NCBI RefSeq assembly: GCF_009455685.1
Contig: NZ_QPES01000001.1
Location: 744,001 to 808,000 of the forward strand
Source: Paraburkholderia hayleyella
Lineage (GTDB): Bacteria; Pseudomonadota; Gammaproteobacteria; Burkholderiales; Burkholderiaceae
Length of the DNA: 64,000 nt
Reading direction: 5' to 3'
Under the pieces are notes generated by a model. It saw nothing but the letters and a program-made list of their open reading frames with translations, did not search any database and was not told the DNA's origin. This document shows positions 43,104-54,200 of this stretch, piece after piece (position 1 is the first letter of the stretch; every line of letters begins with the position of its first letter). The position numbers were made by a program, and so were the translations under genes.

Positions 43104-43541
43104 TGTTTTCCCCTTGAGCCCTAAGCCTTGTGCTGAATGCTTTCTCTTGAGCAAGGATCGGGCCATCGTTTGCGCGAGTTTTGCCAACTGGCGGCCAAGC
43201 CTTATGCGGCAAGGCCTTGGCGTACCTGGCGTATTTCGCTGAGGACCGGTTGCGCGCTGTTTGGCGGGTACAACAGGGGCAACGTTACGTAACTGCAACG
43301 TCGCTCGCCGGGAACAGAGGCGACGTTGCGCGACATCGTGGCTCCAGCCTGTCGAAGCCTGAAAACCCAGACCGTTGATAAAGGTTCGAAGCCAGGCGTG
43401 GGAAGACGTTTTGCGCGTTGTGTTTCTGATTCGTTACGCATCGTCAGAGGCCTTTATTTTCAGGATGTACCGTCTATCCCCCCACCTAAAATATGAATCC
43501 CCTTGAAGCCTCTTCGGGGATCGATATAAGGAAACGGAAAG
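43104..43541. promoter_or_regulatory. Intergenic region with two adjacent palindromes upstream of the glycine-zipper lipoprotein
   Basis: The 10-bp palindrome GTTACGTAAC lies at 43284-43293, followed immediately by a perfect inverted repeat at 43295-43329 (GCAACGTCGC…GCGACGTTGC). They lie 215-255 bp upstream of the lipoprotein start. They could be an operator pair or RNA hairpins; no gene is seen in the gap. Confidence 0.4.
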
Positions 43542-44015
43542 ATGAAAATGACAGGGCGTATTTTTGCTGCCGCTGTGGTGGCGGGTTCGCTGATGCTGAC
43601 GGGTTGCGCCAATATGAGCTCGGCAAATATGTATTCGGCCACGCAAGCGCAGCGCGAAGCGACCGTGCGGTATGGCACGGTCACCAACGTGCGTGCGGTG
43701 AAACTGAGTTCAAACGATGGCCATAGCAGTGGCCTTGGCGCGCTGGGTGGCGCGGCATTGGGCGCGGTGGCGGGCAGCGCCATTGGCGGTGGCCGGGGCG
43801 AGATTCTTACGGGTATCGCGGGTGGTTTGGTAGGTGCCGTCGCAGGCAACGCAGTTGAAAACCGCATGGCCGTCAGCACGGGCCTCGAAATCACCGTGCG
43901 TCTGGATAACGGTGAAGAGCGCGCGGTGACGCAAGCGGCGGATGGTGAAACGTTCCGTCCGGGTGAGCGGGTGCGGTTGTTGTCCAGCGGTGGTTCGGCG
44001 CGCATTACCCATTAA
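43542..44015 (+). CDS. Glycine-zipper 2TM outer-membrane lipoprotein (SlyB/PcpY type)
   Basis: The 157-residue protein has a lipobox (LMLTGC, Cys about residue 22). A glycine-zipper stretch follows at about residues 65-108 (GGAALGAVAGSAIGGGRGE and on), a hydrophobic hairpin of small residues. The C-terminal RLDNGEERAVTQAAD… RVRLLSSGG segment matches the SlyB-like outer-membrane lipoprotein family, which stabilises the outer membrane under stress. The start follows GGAAACGG. It has its own terminator. Confidence 0.85.
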   Translation: MKMTGRIFAAAVVAGSLMLTGCANMSSANMYSATQAQREATVRYGTVTNVRAVKLSSNDGHSSGLGALGGAALGAVAGSAIGGGRGEILTGIAGGLVGAVAGNAVENRMAVSTGLEITVRLDNGEERAVTQAADGETFRPGERVRLLSSGGSARITH

Positions 44016-44180
44016 TTCGAGCGCCGGATGGTCATGGGGCTGCGCTTGGGCGCGGCGCTGGGGCGATCTGGCGGCGAAGCAGGAAACATGAAGCGTTGTT
44101 CATAACAGTCAAAAACTGATGTGATGAATCCTTGAGCGCGTCTGGCGCTTCATGGGGTGAATTCAAGTCTGGATCTTCAG

Positions 44181-44215
44181 GCCGGCGGCATTGTTTGATG
44201 CCGCCGGCTTTTTTT
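44181..44215 (+). terminator. Rho-independent terminator of the glycine-zipper lipoprotein gene
   Basis: The stem GCCGGCGGCA…TGCCGCCGGC is followed by seven T residues on the plus strand. It is about 165 nt after the lipoprotein stop. Confidence 0.9.
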
Positions 44216-44253
44216 ACCCCTGTTTTTTGCCCGCGTCATGGCATGGCGCGCCC

Positions 44254-44288
44254 AAAAAAAAGCGTGGACCTTATTACAGGTCCACGCT
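44254..44288 (-). terminator. Rho-independent terminator of the NCS1 permease gene
   Basis: The stem AGCGTGGACC/GGTCCACGCT with a short loop is flanked on the left by a run of A, giving a T-run on the minus strand. It lies about 55 nt after the permease stop. The two terminators stand back to back. Confidence 0.88.
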
Positions 44289-44342
44289 TTCATGACGCCT
44301 GGGCGTCAGGCTATCTCGCCCTTGGCAAAGAGGCCCGTACGG

Positions 44343-45845
44343 TTAATGTGGCTTTGCTTTCGAACTCTGCGCGGCAGCGATGAAGTCGCTTTCGCTGAAG
44401 CCGCGAATCACCTGCTCTTCGGCGGCGAGGTTGAGTGAGCGGCTCAGCAAGAGATACACCCCACCCGAGACGATCAGGCCGACTAGCCAGGCGATATCCA
44501 CGCCACCCAGCAAACGGGCGAAGTAGCCGATGAAGATTTCGTGGTGATGGGCGGAATCGTTGATGTAAAAAAACGGCACCATCGCGGCGAAGCCAATCAG
44601 ATAAGACGCAATGCCCGGAAACTGCCACGCGCCGTAAATGCCCTTGGGCGTGAAAAAGTCGGGGATCGCATAATGGCCATGGCGCACGAAGAAGTAATCG
44701 ACCAGGTTGACGGCGGTCCAGGGCACAAGGAAGTACAGCATCAGCACGAGGAACTGGTGCAGCATGTGGATGCCGTTGCCGCCAATTGCGATCACGCAGA
44801 TCATCACGACGAGGCTGATGATGATGATCGACAGAATGCGCGAACGGCGTGTCGGATTGATCTTGTGAATCGAATCGACGCCCGTGAGCAGCGTCAGCAT
44901 GGCGCTATAGGTATTGAGCGCGATGATCGGCAAAAAGCCCAGCACCGACACGATCACGATCAGATGGCCTAACCCCGGCACGACCGACGAACCCACCTGG
45001 CTCAAGGCAGCGAGCGCATCGGATGATTTGAGCTGCTGCGCCATCCAGGCGCCGAGGCCAATCATCCATGCGCCCGAAAGCGAAGCCGAGAAAAAGATCA
45101 CGGCGATGAGCTTGGCGCGGCTGGTGTTCTTCGGCAGATAGCGTGTGTAATCCGAGACATACGGCGCATACGAGATGTTGTAGCTCGCGCCGATGGCGAA
45201 CTGCGTGGCGAATGCGATCCAGTTGAAACCGAGCGCCGGCGTATGGACCACCGGCGCGCCTGTCGTGCCGAACATCAGTGCCAGCGTCACCAGCGCATAG
45301 AGCGGCAAGGTAGCGATCAGCGCCCACTTGAACACCTTGTGCATCAGGTCGTGACCATAGATGGACAGCAGCGCGCCGACGAGAATCGAAACGATCGTGA
45401 CCATCGTCGGATCGAGTCCGAACACGCTTTTCATGCCGTCGGCAATCAGCGCGACGTTGACCACGTTGAAGCCAACGAAAACAAAGAGCGTCGCCATGAG
45501 CGCGAGGATCACGCCGCGATAGCCGAATTGCGCCCGCGACTGGATCATCTGTGGCAACCCCATGTCCGGCCCCTGCGAGCCATGAAACGCCATGAAAATC
45601 GTGCCGAACATGATGCCCAGCGCGCCCGCCAGCGTGGTCCAGCCCGCAGTCAGGCCCATGCCTGGGCCGACAAAGCCAATCGAGATCGTGAAGAAGTGAA
45701 AGTTGCCGAGAAACCAGAACGGCCCCTGGCTGCTCAGCTTGGCGTGGCGTTCGCTTTCAGGAACGTAATCGATCGAGCGGCTCTCGATCTCGATGCCGCC
45801 GCCCGTTGGGGCGCCGGCGTTTGCAACTTGTTTCAAAGTGCTCAT
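44343..45845 (-). CDS. NCS1-family (cytosine/purine/allantoin-like) permease
   Basis: The 500-residue protein has 12 hydrophobic segments and the nucleobase:cation symporter-1 look: GPFWFLGNFHFFTISIGFVG near the N-terminus, then PQMIQSRAQFGYRGV (conserved NCS1 loop), and SYAPYVSDYTRYLPKNTS. It imports a nucleobase or related nitrogen compound by cation symport. The ATG at 45845 follows GGAG 9 nt upstream. The ureohydrolase gene lies 254 bp upstream on the same strand; together they suggest uptake and hydrolysis of a guanidino or purine-derived nitrogen source, which is inference. Confidence 0.88.
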   Translation of the reverse strand: MSTLKQVANAGAPTGGGIEIESRSIDYVPESERHAKLSSQGPFWFLGNFHFFTISIGFVGPGMGLTAGWTTLAGALGIMFGTIFMAFHGSQGPDMGLPQMIQSRAQFGYRGVILALMATLFVFVGFNVVNVALIADGMKSVFGLDPTMVTIVSILVGALLSIYGHDLMHKVFKWALIATLPLYALVTLALMFGTTGAPVVHTPALGFNWIAFATQFAIGASYNISYAPYVSDYTRYLPKNTSRAKLIAVIFFSASLSGAWMIGLGAWMAQQLKSSDALAALSQVGSSVVPGLGHLIVIVSVLGFLPIIALNTYSAMLTLLTGVDSIHKINPTRRSRILSIIIISLVVMICVIAIGGNGIHMLHQFLVLMLYFLVPWTAVNLVDYFFVRHGHYAIPDFFTPKGIYGAWQFPGIASYLIGFAAMVPFFYINDSAHHHEIFIGYFARLLGGVDIAWLVGLIVSGGVYLLLSRSLNLAAEEQVIRGFSESDFIAAAQSSKAKPH

Positions 45846-46099
45846 GAAAATGGTCTCCTGATGGATAGGAATAGCCCGTGTAGTCCGTCTAAATGGCCCG
45901 ATGCTGTCGCTGGTCCCGCCCGGATCGAAAGCCGGCGGGACACTGCCCGGATCGTTTTATGAATGGCAATGAAGCACGTGCCGGTGTGCGGCACACCTGC
46001 TTCATTCCAGCAAGATGCAAGACGGTTGGCGCGAGTGCGTGCTGTTGAGCTTCACGCAAGCGTCCTGGCTGCTCCTGGGGCCTGGTGGCGTGGCGCGGC

Positions 46100-47056
46100 T
46101 TAATCGCGCCGTTGCACGCCAGGCAGCACGCACAGCAGCTCGAACGCGAGGTTCGCACCGAGCAGCGCGGTGGTGCCAAACGGGTCGTAAGGAGGCGAGA
46201 CTTCGACGAGGTCGCAACCCACGATGTTCATCCCGTGTGTGCCGCGGATAATCTCCAGCGCCTGGGGCACGGTGAGCCCGGCGATCTCGGGCGTGCCTGT
46301 GCCAGGCGCGAAGGCCGGATCGATGCCGTCAATATCGAAGGTGAAGTAGACCGGCCCATCGCCCATCTGCTCGCGGATTTGTGCCATCAGGGGCACGAGC
46401 GTGCGGTTCCAGCATTCCTCGGCCTGGACTACGCGAAAGCCTTGTTCGCGGCACCAGTCGAAGTCTTCGGCGGCATAGCCTGTGCCTCGCAAACCGATCT
46501 GCACGACACGCTGGCAGTCCAGCAGACCCTCTTCGACGGCGCGGCGAAACGGCGTGCCGTGCGCGATCTTCTCGCCCATCATCGTGTCGTTGACGTCGGC
46601 ATGGGCATCGACGTGGATCATGCCGACCTTGCCGTACTTGCGATGAATCGAGCGCAGGATGGGCAGGGAGATGGTGTGGTCGCCGCCGAGCGTAATGGGC
46701 TTCGTGCCGTGCTTGAGGATGGCGTCGAAAGCGGCTTCGATGCGCTTGATCGAATCCGGCAGGTTGTAGGGGTTGATCGCCACATCGCCGATATCGGCGA
46801 CGCGCAGCGAATCGAACGGCGCGGCGCGTGTCGCCATGTTGTACGGGCGCAGCAGTGCGGATTCGCAGCGGATCTGGCGCGGGCCATAACGCGCGCCTGT
46901 GCGGTTCGAGGTGCCCAGATCGAATGGCACGCCCACAAAACAGGCATCGAGCCCTTGCGCCGATTCGACATGCGGCAGCCGCATCATGGTTGCGATTCCA
47001 CCGCTGCGGGGCATGGCATTGCCGCTGAGGGGCTGAAAGTATTCGGTTTCAGTCAT
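46100..47056 (-). CDS. speB: Agmatinase/guanidinobutyrase-family ureohydrolase
   Basis: The 318-residue binuclear-manganese hydrolase has GGDHTISLPIL (first metal His), MIHVDAHADVNDT (metal Asp-His-Asp cluster) and FTFDIDGIDPAFAPGTGTPE (metal Asp pair). It releases urea from agmatine or a related guanidino compound such as guanidinobutyrate or guanidine; the sequence does not settle which. The symbol speB is provisional. The start is an ATG with AAAGAG upstream. A perfect inverted repeat lies 112 bp upstream, a candidate operator. The partner permease is downstream. Confidence 0.85.
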   Translation of the reverse strand: MTETEYFQPLSGNAMPRSGGIATMMRLPHVESAQGLDACFVGVPFDLGTSNRTGARYGPRQIRCESALLRPYNMATRAAPFDSLRVADIGDVAINPYNLPDSIKRIEAAFDAILKHGTKPITLGGDHTISLPILRSIHRKYGKVGMIHVDAHADVNDTMMGEKIAHGTPFRRAVEEGLLDCQRVVQIGLRGTGYAAEDFDWCREQGFRVVQAEECWNRTLVPLMAQIREQMGDGPVYFTFDIDGIDPAFAPGTGTPEIAGLTVPQALEIIRGTHGMNIVGCDLVEVSPPYDPFGTTALLGANLAFELLCVLPGVQRRD

Positions 47057-47167
47057 AGCTATCTCTTTTTAAAGGAGCTGGCGGTAGTAATGAGTTGTGG
47101 GGATGGCTCCAGCAGCGGTTTTTTACACGCTCATAACTCCAAAGAAAATCTGCAAATGCAGAAGTCA

Positions 47168-47187
47168 ACATTGTGTTGAGACAATGT
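47168..47187. promoter_or_regulatory. Perfect inverted repeat upstream of the ureohydrolase gene
   Basis: ACATTGT and ACAATGT are separated by 6 nt, so the two half-sites are 13 bp centre to centre, a common spacing for dimeric regulators. Distance to the start codon is about 112 bp, so it may be an activator or repressor site. The regulator is not encoded nearby. Confidence 0.5.
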
Positions 47188-48190
47188 GTCTGGATGAATG
47201 CCCGATGCCGTATCGGATCGTACGAAATTAACGTTTTTATGAGAAATCAAAAAGTAAGTTTTTTGCATAACCCGGGCGTTATCTTGTAATAATGGGTGGT
47301 AAAAATGTCATGAGAACAGTAATGGGTTTCGCCTCTTTCATCAGAAGAAAAATATTGAATGGCCGCTGGCGGGATGAGGTGTTTTAAATCTTGAACTTGC
47401 GTTGCAATCGTTGCCGTGTCGCATAGGGCTGGCGTCAAAATTTAATTGAAATGTTTGGATGAGTTGTTATTGTTCATGTAAAAAATAGTCATGGAATAAA
47501 AATATGAATGATTTATTAATTCGACCTTGAGCGAGGTGCGGCCTGTGCTGTTGCGGCAATTCATGGTCCAGGCGGTGTGCGTGGGAGGGGGCGGTGCAAA
47601 AAACTTGTGCTTTCCAACTGGAACATATCGTTTGGAGCAGGGCGCCGCGCTATGCTATTCCATAAAAATTATTCCTCCAGAAATATGCTGTCTAAATTAT
47701 GGAATTAACCCGCCCATGAATATGGCATCCAGTGTGATGCACAACGTTTATATCAAGGAATATGACGATATGGCGCGAAATTATTTTCTGGATGGCACGG
47801 ATCAGGTGCAAGAGTCGTTGAAATTCCGTCATGCACGGAATTCAATGCTGGCTGGAAATTATCTCGGGGGATTCCATCGGTGCGTGCTTGTATAAAATTA
47901 TGACCATGATGTTTTATGGTATCTGCATCATGGCTATATCTTTAATAATCGGTTGATGCCGATTGATGTGAGTGGCGCGCCGAGTGAATCGCTGATTAAT
48001 TATTGACGGAATTTTGTCGATAAAGATCAGGAAAATTCAAGGTTCGGGATTACCCTGTATTCGGTAACCGTTTTGTTGCGGCAGCATCAGACGAATTCCC
48101 GGGTGGTGGTGTCCGGTAAAAGCGATAGCCGTGAGGATGGGGGGGCGGACAACCGCTATCGAGATGACTCCATGCTGGGCACATGGGCAC
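47188..48190. other. AT-rich gene-poor region between the ureohydrolase and the adhesin
   Basis: The composition drops well below that of the core. No intact gene is supported. A plus-strand frame at 47527-47895 and its continuation are described separately as a possible decayed coding region. A 63-codon minus frame (47438-47247) has no ribosome-binding site or motif. Confidence 0.4.
47527..48060 (+). pseudogene. Possible decayed coding region with in-frame stops
   Basis: A plus-strand frame reads NMASSVMHNVYIKEYDDMAR and on to a TAA at 47893. The same frame continues with YDHDVLWYLHHGYIFNN and IDVSGAPSESLINY, stops again near 48006, then resumes with DKDQENSRFGITLYSV. The protein-like composition across two stops suggests a dead gene rather than chance. 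No family is recognised and the start is unclear. Confidence 0.3.
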
Positions 48191-48195
48191 ATAAA

Positions 48196-48225
48196 AAAGC
48201 AGCGCTGGCGGACCAGCACTGCTTT
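48196..48225 (-). terminator. Rho-independent terminator of the adhesin gene
   Basis: The stem AAAGCAG…CTGCTTT (12 of 13 pairs, with a GU wobble on the minus strand) is followed on the minus strand by TTT and more T's. It lies about 42 nt after the adhesin stop codon. Confidence 0.75.
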
Positions 48226-48266
48226 ATTGCCCAAGCGCCAGGATCTAGCCCATGGAGCTCATAGCC

Positions 48267-51200
48267 CTAGAACTCATAGCCAACTTGAGCGCGTACCCCC
48301 GTGTCGCCAGTCGATGTGAGCGAGACCGCGCCATTCATCAGCCAGTGGTTGTTCAGCGAACGATAGGTCACGCTTGCTGCTGCCGCCGCACCACTCTTGT
48401 AGTTCGCCGCGCCCGCCGCGACGATCGTGCGCCCTGGGCCGGATGGCGTCATGTTCGGCATCGCCATCGCTGCCGCGACACCCGAGTACGCGCTACGCGC
48501 CACCGAACTGACCGTCTGGTTGAGGCTCGTCAAGCCCTTGTTGAGCTGGCCGACATTGACCGCATCGGTGGGCGCCGAGCCCGCTGCCACATTCGTGATC
48601 TGACGCTCATTGCCCTTCGAGCCGATCGACACCGTGTTGTCGCGGTCTGCCACCGAGCCCTGACCCATGGCCAGCGAGCGATTAGCCGGTGCCGATGCAT
48701 CGGCGCCCATCGCCAGGCTTTGCTCACCTGCAGCCGAGGCGTTGGACCCCATCGCTATGCCTTTCTCGCCGGTGGCATGGGCTGTCGGGTCAACCACCAT
48801 GCTGCCCGCGCCGGCTCCGTGTTTGATCAGGCCATTGTCGCTCGTGTCGTTCCCGTCTTTGCCGTCCGTGCCGCCGCCATTGGTCTTGTTGTTCTCGACC
48901 CGGGTATTCAGATCGTCGACCCGGCCATTGAGCTTGTCGTACTGTTGCTGCACCGCGTACAACTGGCTGCCGTTCACGGCTTCCCGGCTACCAGAGGCAA
49001 TCAGCCCGTTGGCGACGTTGCCCAGCACGGTGCCGTTCGTGCCGCCCAGCGTTGCGCGTCCCAGGGACAGGTCGTCATACACGACGGCGCCCATCGCCCG
49101 ACCATTCGGGTCCATCAGGCCGACGGCCTTGAGCTGTGCAATCGACACCGCATCCCTATCGTCCTTGCCGTTCGCCAGGCCCGTCACGACCCGTGGGCCA
49201 TCGGTACCCGCGACATTGACCTGCTTGCCGCCCATCGCACTTGCCACCAGGATATTGCCGTTCGTCTTGTCCTGTGTGACCAGGCCAAGCCCGCCGTTGT
49301 TAATACTGTTGGTGATCTGGTTAATCGATGTGGAATTTTCCGTCAGACGATCGTCCAGCTTGGTAATGGCTCCGCCCACTCCGCTGACCGTCGAGCCGCC
49401 GACCGTGTACTTCGGCATCGTCACGGAACCATCGTTGTTGACCGCGGCTCCGCCACCCAGCGCACCCGCGACGCTGGTCGCCACGGCATGCAATTGCGCA
49501 CCGTTGATCCCGTCCGTGCTTGTGGCACTGACCGTGCCCGCAGCAACGCCGCGCAATTGGCGTGCTCCAGCCGTGCCGGTGAAATCGACAATCGTGCCAG
49601 CAAGATTTTTCGCTACGGTGACTGTCTTGGACGTCGCGTCCTGCTGCACCAGGCCCGTTGTGCCTGCGTTGATGTTATTGACCGTACTGGCCAGGTTCGT
49701 GATATCGCCGGTGTTCTTGGTGATGTCGCCAGTGTTTTTCGTCGTTGCGGTGTCGAGCTTGCCCAGGGCATCGCCTACCGTGGTGAAGGTGCCACCCTGG
49801 ATCGCGTAGGACGGGCCGCTGACCGCGCCGGTTTTGGCGTCGAGCTTCGCGCCGCCGCCCAGGGCATCGACCATGGGCTTCAGTTGCGCTACGTTCACCG
49901 CGTCATTGCTGGTGATACCTGACTTCACGTTGCCCAGCGCGACGGTGCCGGTCGTGCCTGTGCCGCCCAGCGTCACCTTGTCTTTCGAGGTGCTGTCGTA
50001 GGCCACGAAAGCGTTCGTGACATTGCCTGCCGTGTCGGTAGTCAGGCCCATACCCTTGAGCTGTTTCAGGTTGATGCCATCGGTGTCGGCAGTGCCAGCG
50101 GCCATGCCTTTGAGCTGGCGCTCGCCCGCAGTGCCGGCGATATTCACCGTCGTGCCGCCGGTGCTGCTGGCGACGGTGATCGCCTTGCTGGTTGCGTCCT
50201 GCTGCACCAGGCCCGTTGTGCCTGCGTTGATGTTATTGACCGTACTGGTCAGGTTCGTGATGTCGCCAGTGTTTTTCGTCGTCGCGGTGTCGAGCTTGCC
50301 CAGGGCATCGCCTACTGTGGTGTACGTGCCACTCTGGATCGCGTAGGAGGGGCCGCTGACCGCACCGGTTTGGGCATCCAGCTTCGCGCCGCCGCCCAGG
50401 GCTTCGACCATGGGCTTGAGTTGCCCCACGTTCACCGCGTCATTGCTGGCGATACCCGCCTTCACGTTGCCCAGCGCGACGGTGCCGGTGGTGCCTGCGC
50501 CGCCCAACGTCACCTTGTCTTTCGAGGTGCTGTCGTATTTCACGGCCAAGCCATCGAGCGTGTCGAATCCTGACTTTGCTGCGTCTGCGGCCTTTTGGGC
50601 TGTCGCCGCCGCCGTTTGTACCGTATCGAGCTGACCCTTGTTCACCGCGTCTTTTGCCTGCGTGCCATCGGCCACATTCGTGATCTGACGTGTGATCTCT
50701 GTCTGCGTAACCGTGCCTGTACCGTCCTTGATTTCCGCGCGGCCTACCGAGATGGTGTTGTCACGATCGGCCACCGAGTTGGCGCCCAGCGCCACGCTGT
50801 TCTTGCCACTGGCCAGCGTGCCCATGCCCAGCGCCACCGCATCGGCGCCGCTTGCGCTGGCCGCCGTGCCGGTCGAATTGAAGGCCGTGTACTTCGACAT
50901 TCCACCCGTAATTGAATTGACCGTACTGGTCAGGTTCGTGATGTCGCCGGTGTTCTTGGTGATGTCGCCGGTGTTTTTTGTCGTCGCGGTGTCGAGCTTG
51001 CCCAGGGCATCGCCTACCGTGGTGAAGGTGCCACTCTGGATCGCGTAGGACGGGCCGCTGACCGCGCCGGTTTGGGCATCCAGCTTCGCGCCGCCGCCCA
51101 GGGCATCGACCATGGGCTTGAGTTGTCCCACGTTCACCGCGTCATTGCTGGCGATACCCGCCTTCACGTTGCCCAGCGCGACGGTGCCGGTCGTGCCTGC

Positions 51201-54200
51201 GCCGCCCAGCGTCACCTTGTCTTTCGAGGTGCTGTCGTAGGCCACGAAAGCGTTCGTGACATTGCCTGCCGTGTCGGTAGTCAGGCCCATACCCTTGAGC
51301 TGTTTCAGGTTGATGCCATCGGTGTCGGCAGTGCCAGCGGCCATGCCTTTGAGCTGGCGCTCGCCCGCAGTGCCGGCGATATTCACCGTCGTGCCGCCGG
51401 TGCTGCTGGCGACGGTGATCGCCTTGCTGGTTGCGTCCTGCTGCACCAGGCCCGTTGTGCCTGCGTTGATGTTATTGACCGTACTGGTCAGGTTCGTGAT
51501 GTCGCCAGTGTTTTTCGTCGTCGCGGTGTCGAGCTTGCCCAGGGCATCGCCTACCGTGGTGAAGGTGCCACCCTGGATCGCGTAGGACGGGCCGCTGACC
51601 GCGCCGGTTTGGGCGTCCAGCTTCGCGCCACCGCCCAGGGCTTCGACCATGGGCTTGAGTTGTCCCACGTTCACGGCATCGTTGCTGGCGATACCCGCCT
51701 TCACGTTGCCCAGCGCGACAGTGCCGGTCGTGCCTGCGCCGCCCAGTGTTACCTTGTCTTTCGAGGTGCTGTCGTAGGCCACGAAAGCGTTCGTGACATT
51801 GCCTGCCGTGTCGGTAGTCAGGCCCATACCCTTGAGCTGTTTCAGGTTGATGCCATCGGTGTCGGCAGTGCCAGCGGCCATGCCTTTGAGCTGGCGCTCG
51901 CCCGCGGTGCCGGCGATATTCACCGTCGTGCCTGCCGTGCCACTGGCCACCGTGATCGCCTTGGTCGTCGCGTCCTGCTGTACCAGGCCTGTTGTGCCTG
52001 CGTTGAGGTTATTGACCGTACTGGTCAGGTTCGTGATGTCGCCGGTGTTCTTGGTGATATCGCCGGTGTTTTTTGTCGTCGCGGTGTCGAGCTTGCCCAG
52101 GGCATCGCCTACCGTGGTGAAGGTGCCACTCTGGATCGCGTAGGAGGGGCCGCTGACTGCACCGGTTTGGGCGTCCAGCTTCGCGCCACCGCCCAGGGCT
52201 TCGACCATGGGCTTGAGTTGTCCCACGTTCACGGCATCGTTGCTGGCGATACCCGCCTTCACGTTGCCCAGCGCGACGGTGCCGGTGGTGCCTGCACCGC
52301 CCAGCGTCACCTTGTCTTTCGAGGTGCTGTCGTAGGCCACGAAAGCGTTCGTGACATTGCCTGCCGTGTCGGTAGTCAGGCCCATACCCTTGAGCTGTTT
52401 CAGGTTCACGCCATCGGTGTCGGCGGTGCCTGCGGCCATGCCCTTCAACTGGCGCTCGCCTGCGGTGCCGGCGATATTCACCGTCGTGCCTGCCGTGCCA
52501 CTGGCCACCGTGATCGCCTTGGTCGTCGCGTCCTGCTGTACCAGGCCCGTTGTGCCTGCGTTGAGGTTATTGACCGTACTGGTCAGGTTCGTGATGTCGC
52601 CGGTGTTCTTGGTGATATCGCCGGTGTTTTTTGTCGTCGCGGTGTCGAGCTTGCCCAGGGCCTCGCCTACCGTGGTGAAGGTGCCACCCTGGATCGCGTA
52701 GGAGGGGCCGCTGACCGCGCCGGTTTGGGCATCCAGCTTCGCGCCGCCGCCCAGGGCTTCGACCATGGGCTTGAGTTGCCCCACGTTCACCGCGTCATTG
52801 CTGGCGATACCCGCCTTCACGTTGCCCAGCGCGACGGTGCCGGTGGTGCCTGCACCGCCCAGCGTCACCTTGTCTTTCGAGGTGCTGTCGTAGGCCACGA
52901 AAGCGTTCGTGACATTGCCTGCCGTGTCGGTAGTCAGGCCCATACCCTTGAGCTGTTTCAGGTTGACGCCGTCGGTGTCGGCAGTGCCAGCGGCCATGCC
53001 CTTCAACTGGCGGTCTCCCGCCGTGCCGGCGATATTCACCGTCGTGCCACCGGTGCTGCTGGCGACGGTGATCGCCTTGCTGGTTGCGTCCTGCTGTACC
53101 AGGCCCGTTGTGCCTGCGTTGAGGTTATTGACCGTACTGGTCAGGTTCGTGATGTCGCCGGTGTTCTTGGTGATATCGCCGGTGTTTTTTGTCGTCGCGG
53201 TGTCGAGCTTGCCCAGGGCATCGCCTACCGTGGTGAAGGTGCCACCCTGGATCGCGTAGGAGGGGCCGCTGACCGCGCCGGTTTGGGCGTCGAGCTTCGC
53301 GCCACCGCCCAGGGCATCGACCATGGGCTTGAGTTGTCCCACGTTCACCGCATCGTTGCTGGCGATACCTGCCTTCACGTTGCCCAGCGCGACGGTGCCG
53401 GTCGTGCCCGCGCCGCCCAGCGTCACCTTGTCTTTCGAGGTGCTGTCGTATTTCACGGCCAGGCCGTCCAGCGCGCTGGATTTCGCCTTGGCCTCATCCG
53501 CTGTCGTTTGCGCTGTCGTCACCGCCGCGTTTAGCGCTGTGTTCACTGCATCGAGCTGGCCCTTGTTGACCGCATCGGTGTCAGCCGTGCCCGCCTTCAC
53601 GTTGCCTAGCGTGACCGTGCCGGTCGTGCCCGCGCCGCCCAGCGTCACCTTGTCTTTCGAGGTGCTGTCGTATTTCACGGCGAGGCCATCCAGCGTGTTG
53701 AGTTTCGCCTTGGTCTCATCCGCTGTCGTTTGTGCTGTCGTTACCGCCGCGGTCAGTGTCGTGTTCACCGTATCGAGCTGACCTTTGTTCACCGCGTCCT
53801 TGGTCTGTGTGCCATCGGCCACATTCGTGATCTGCCGCGTGATTCCGCTCTGCGTGACCGCGCCGGTGCCGTCCTTGATTTCCGTGCGGCCCACCGAGAT
53901 GGTGTTGTCACGGTCGGCCACCGAGTTGGCGCCCAGTGCCACGCTGTTTGTGCCGCTGACTTTGGCGTCATCGGTACCGTCGTTCTTGCCAACCGTCTTG
54001 AAGTAACGACTGCCGCCGTTGTTGATCGTGTCGATCCTGCCGGTCTGCGTTGAGATATTGCCGGCGTTGGTATTGGCCGCCGTGTTCAGACTGGAAAGGG
54101 CCGCGCCGACATTGTTGACAGTACCGCCTTGCACAACATAGGACGGCGCCGTGATCGTGCCATCGGCGGCAACGACTGCGCCGCCGCCGAGCGCCGTGGT

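Noticed and set aside
51072..53534. 820-codon plus-strand frame antisense to the adhesin
   Set aside because: It is a by-product of the in-phase repeats of the adhesin; it has the same periodicity, no start signal and no protein-like domains.
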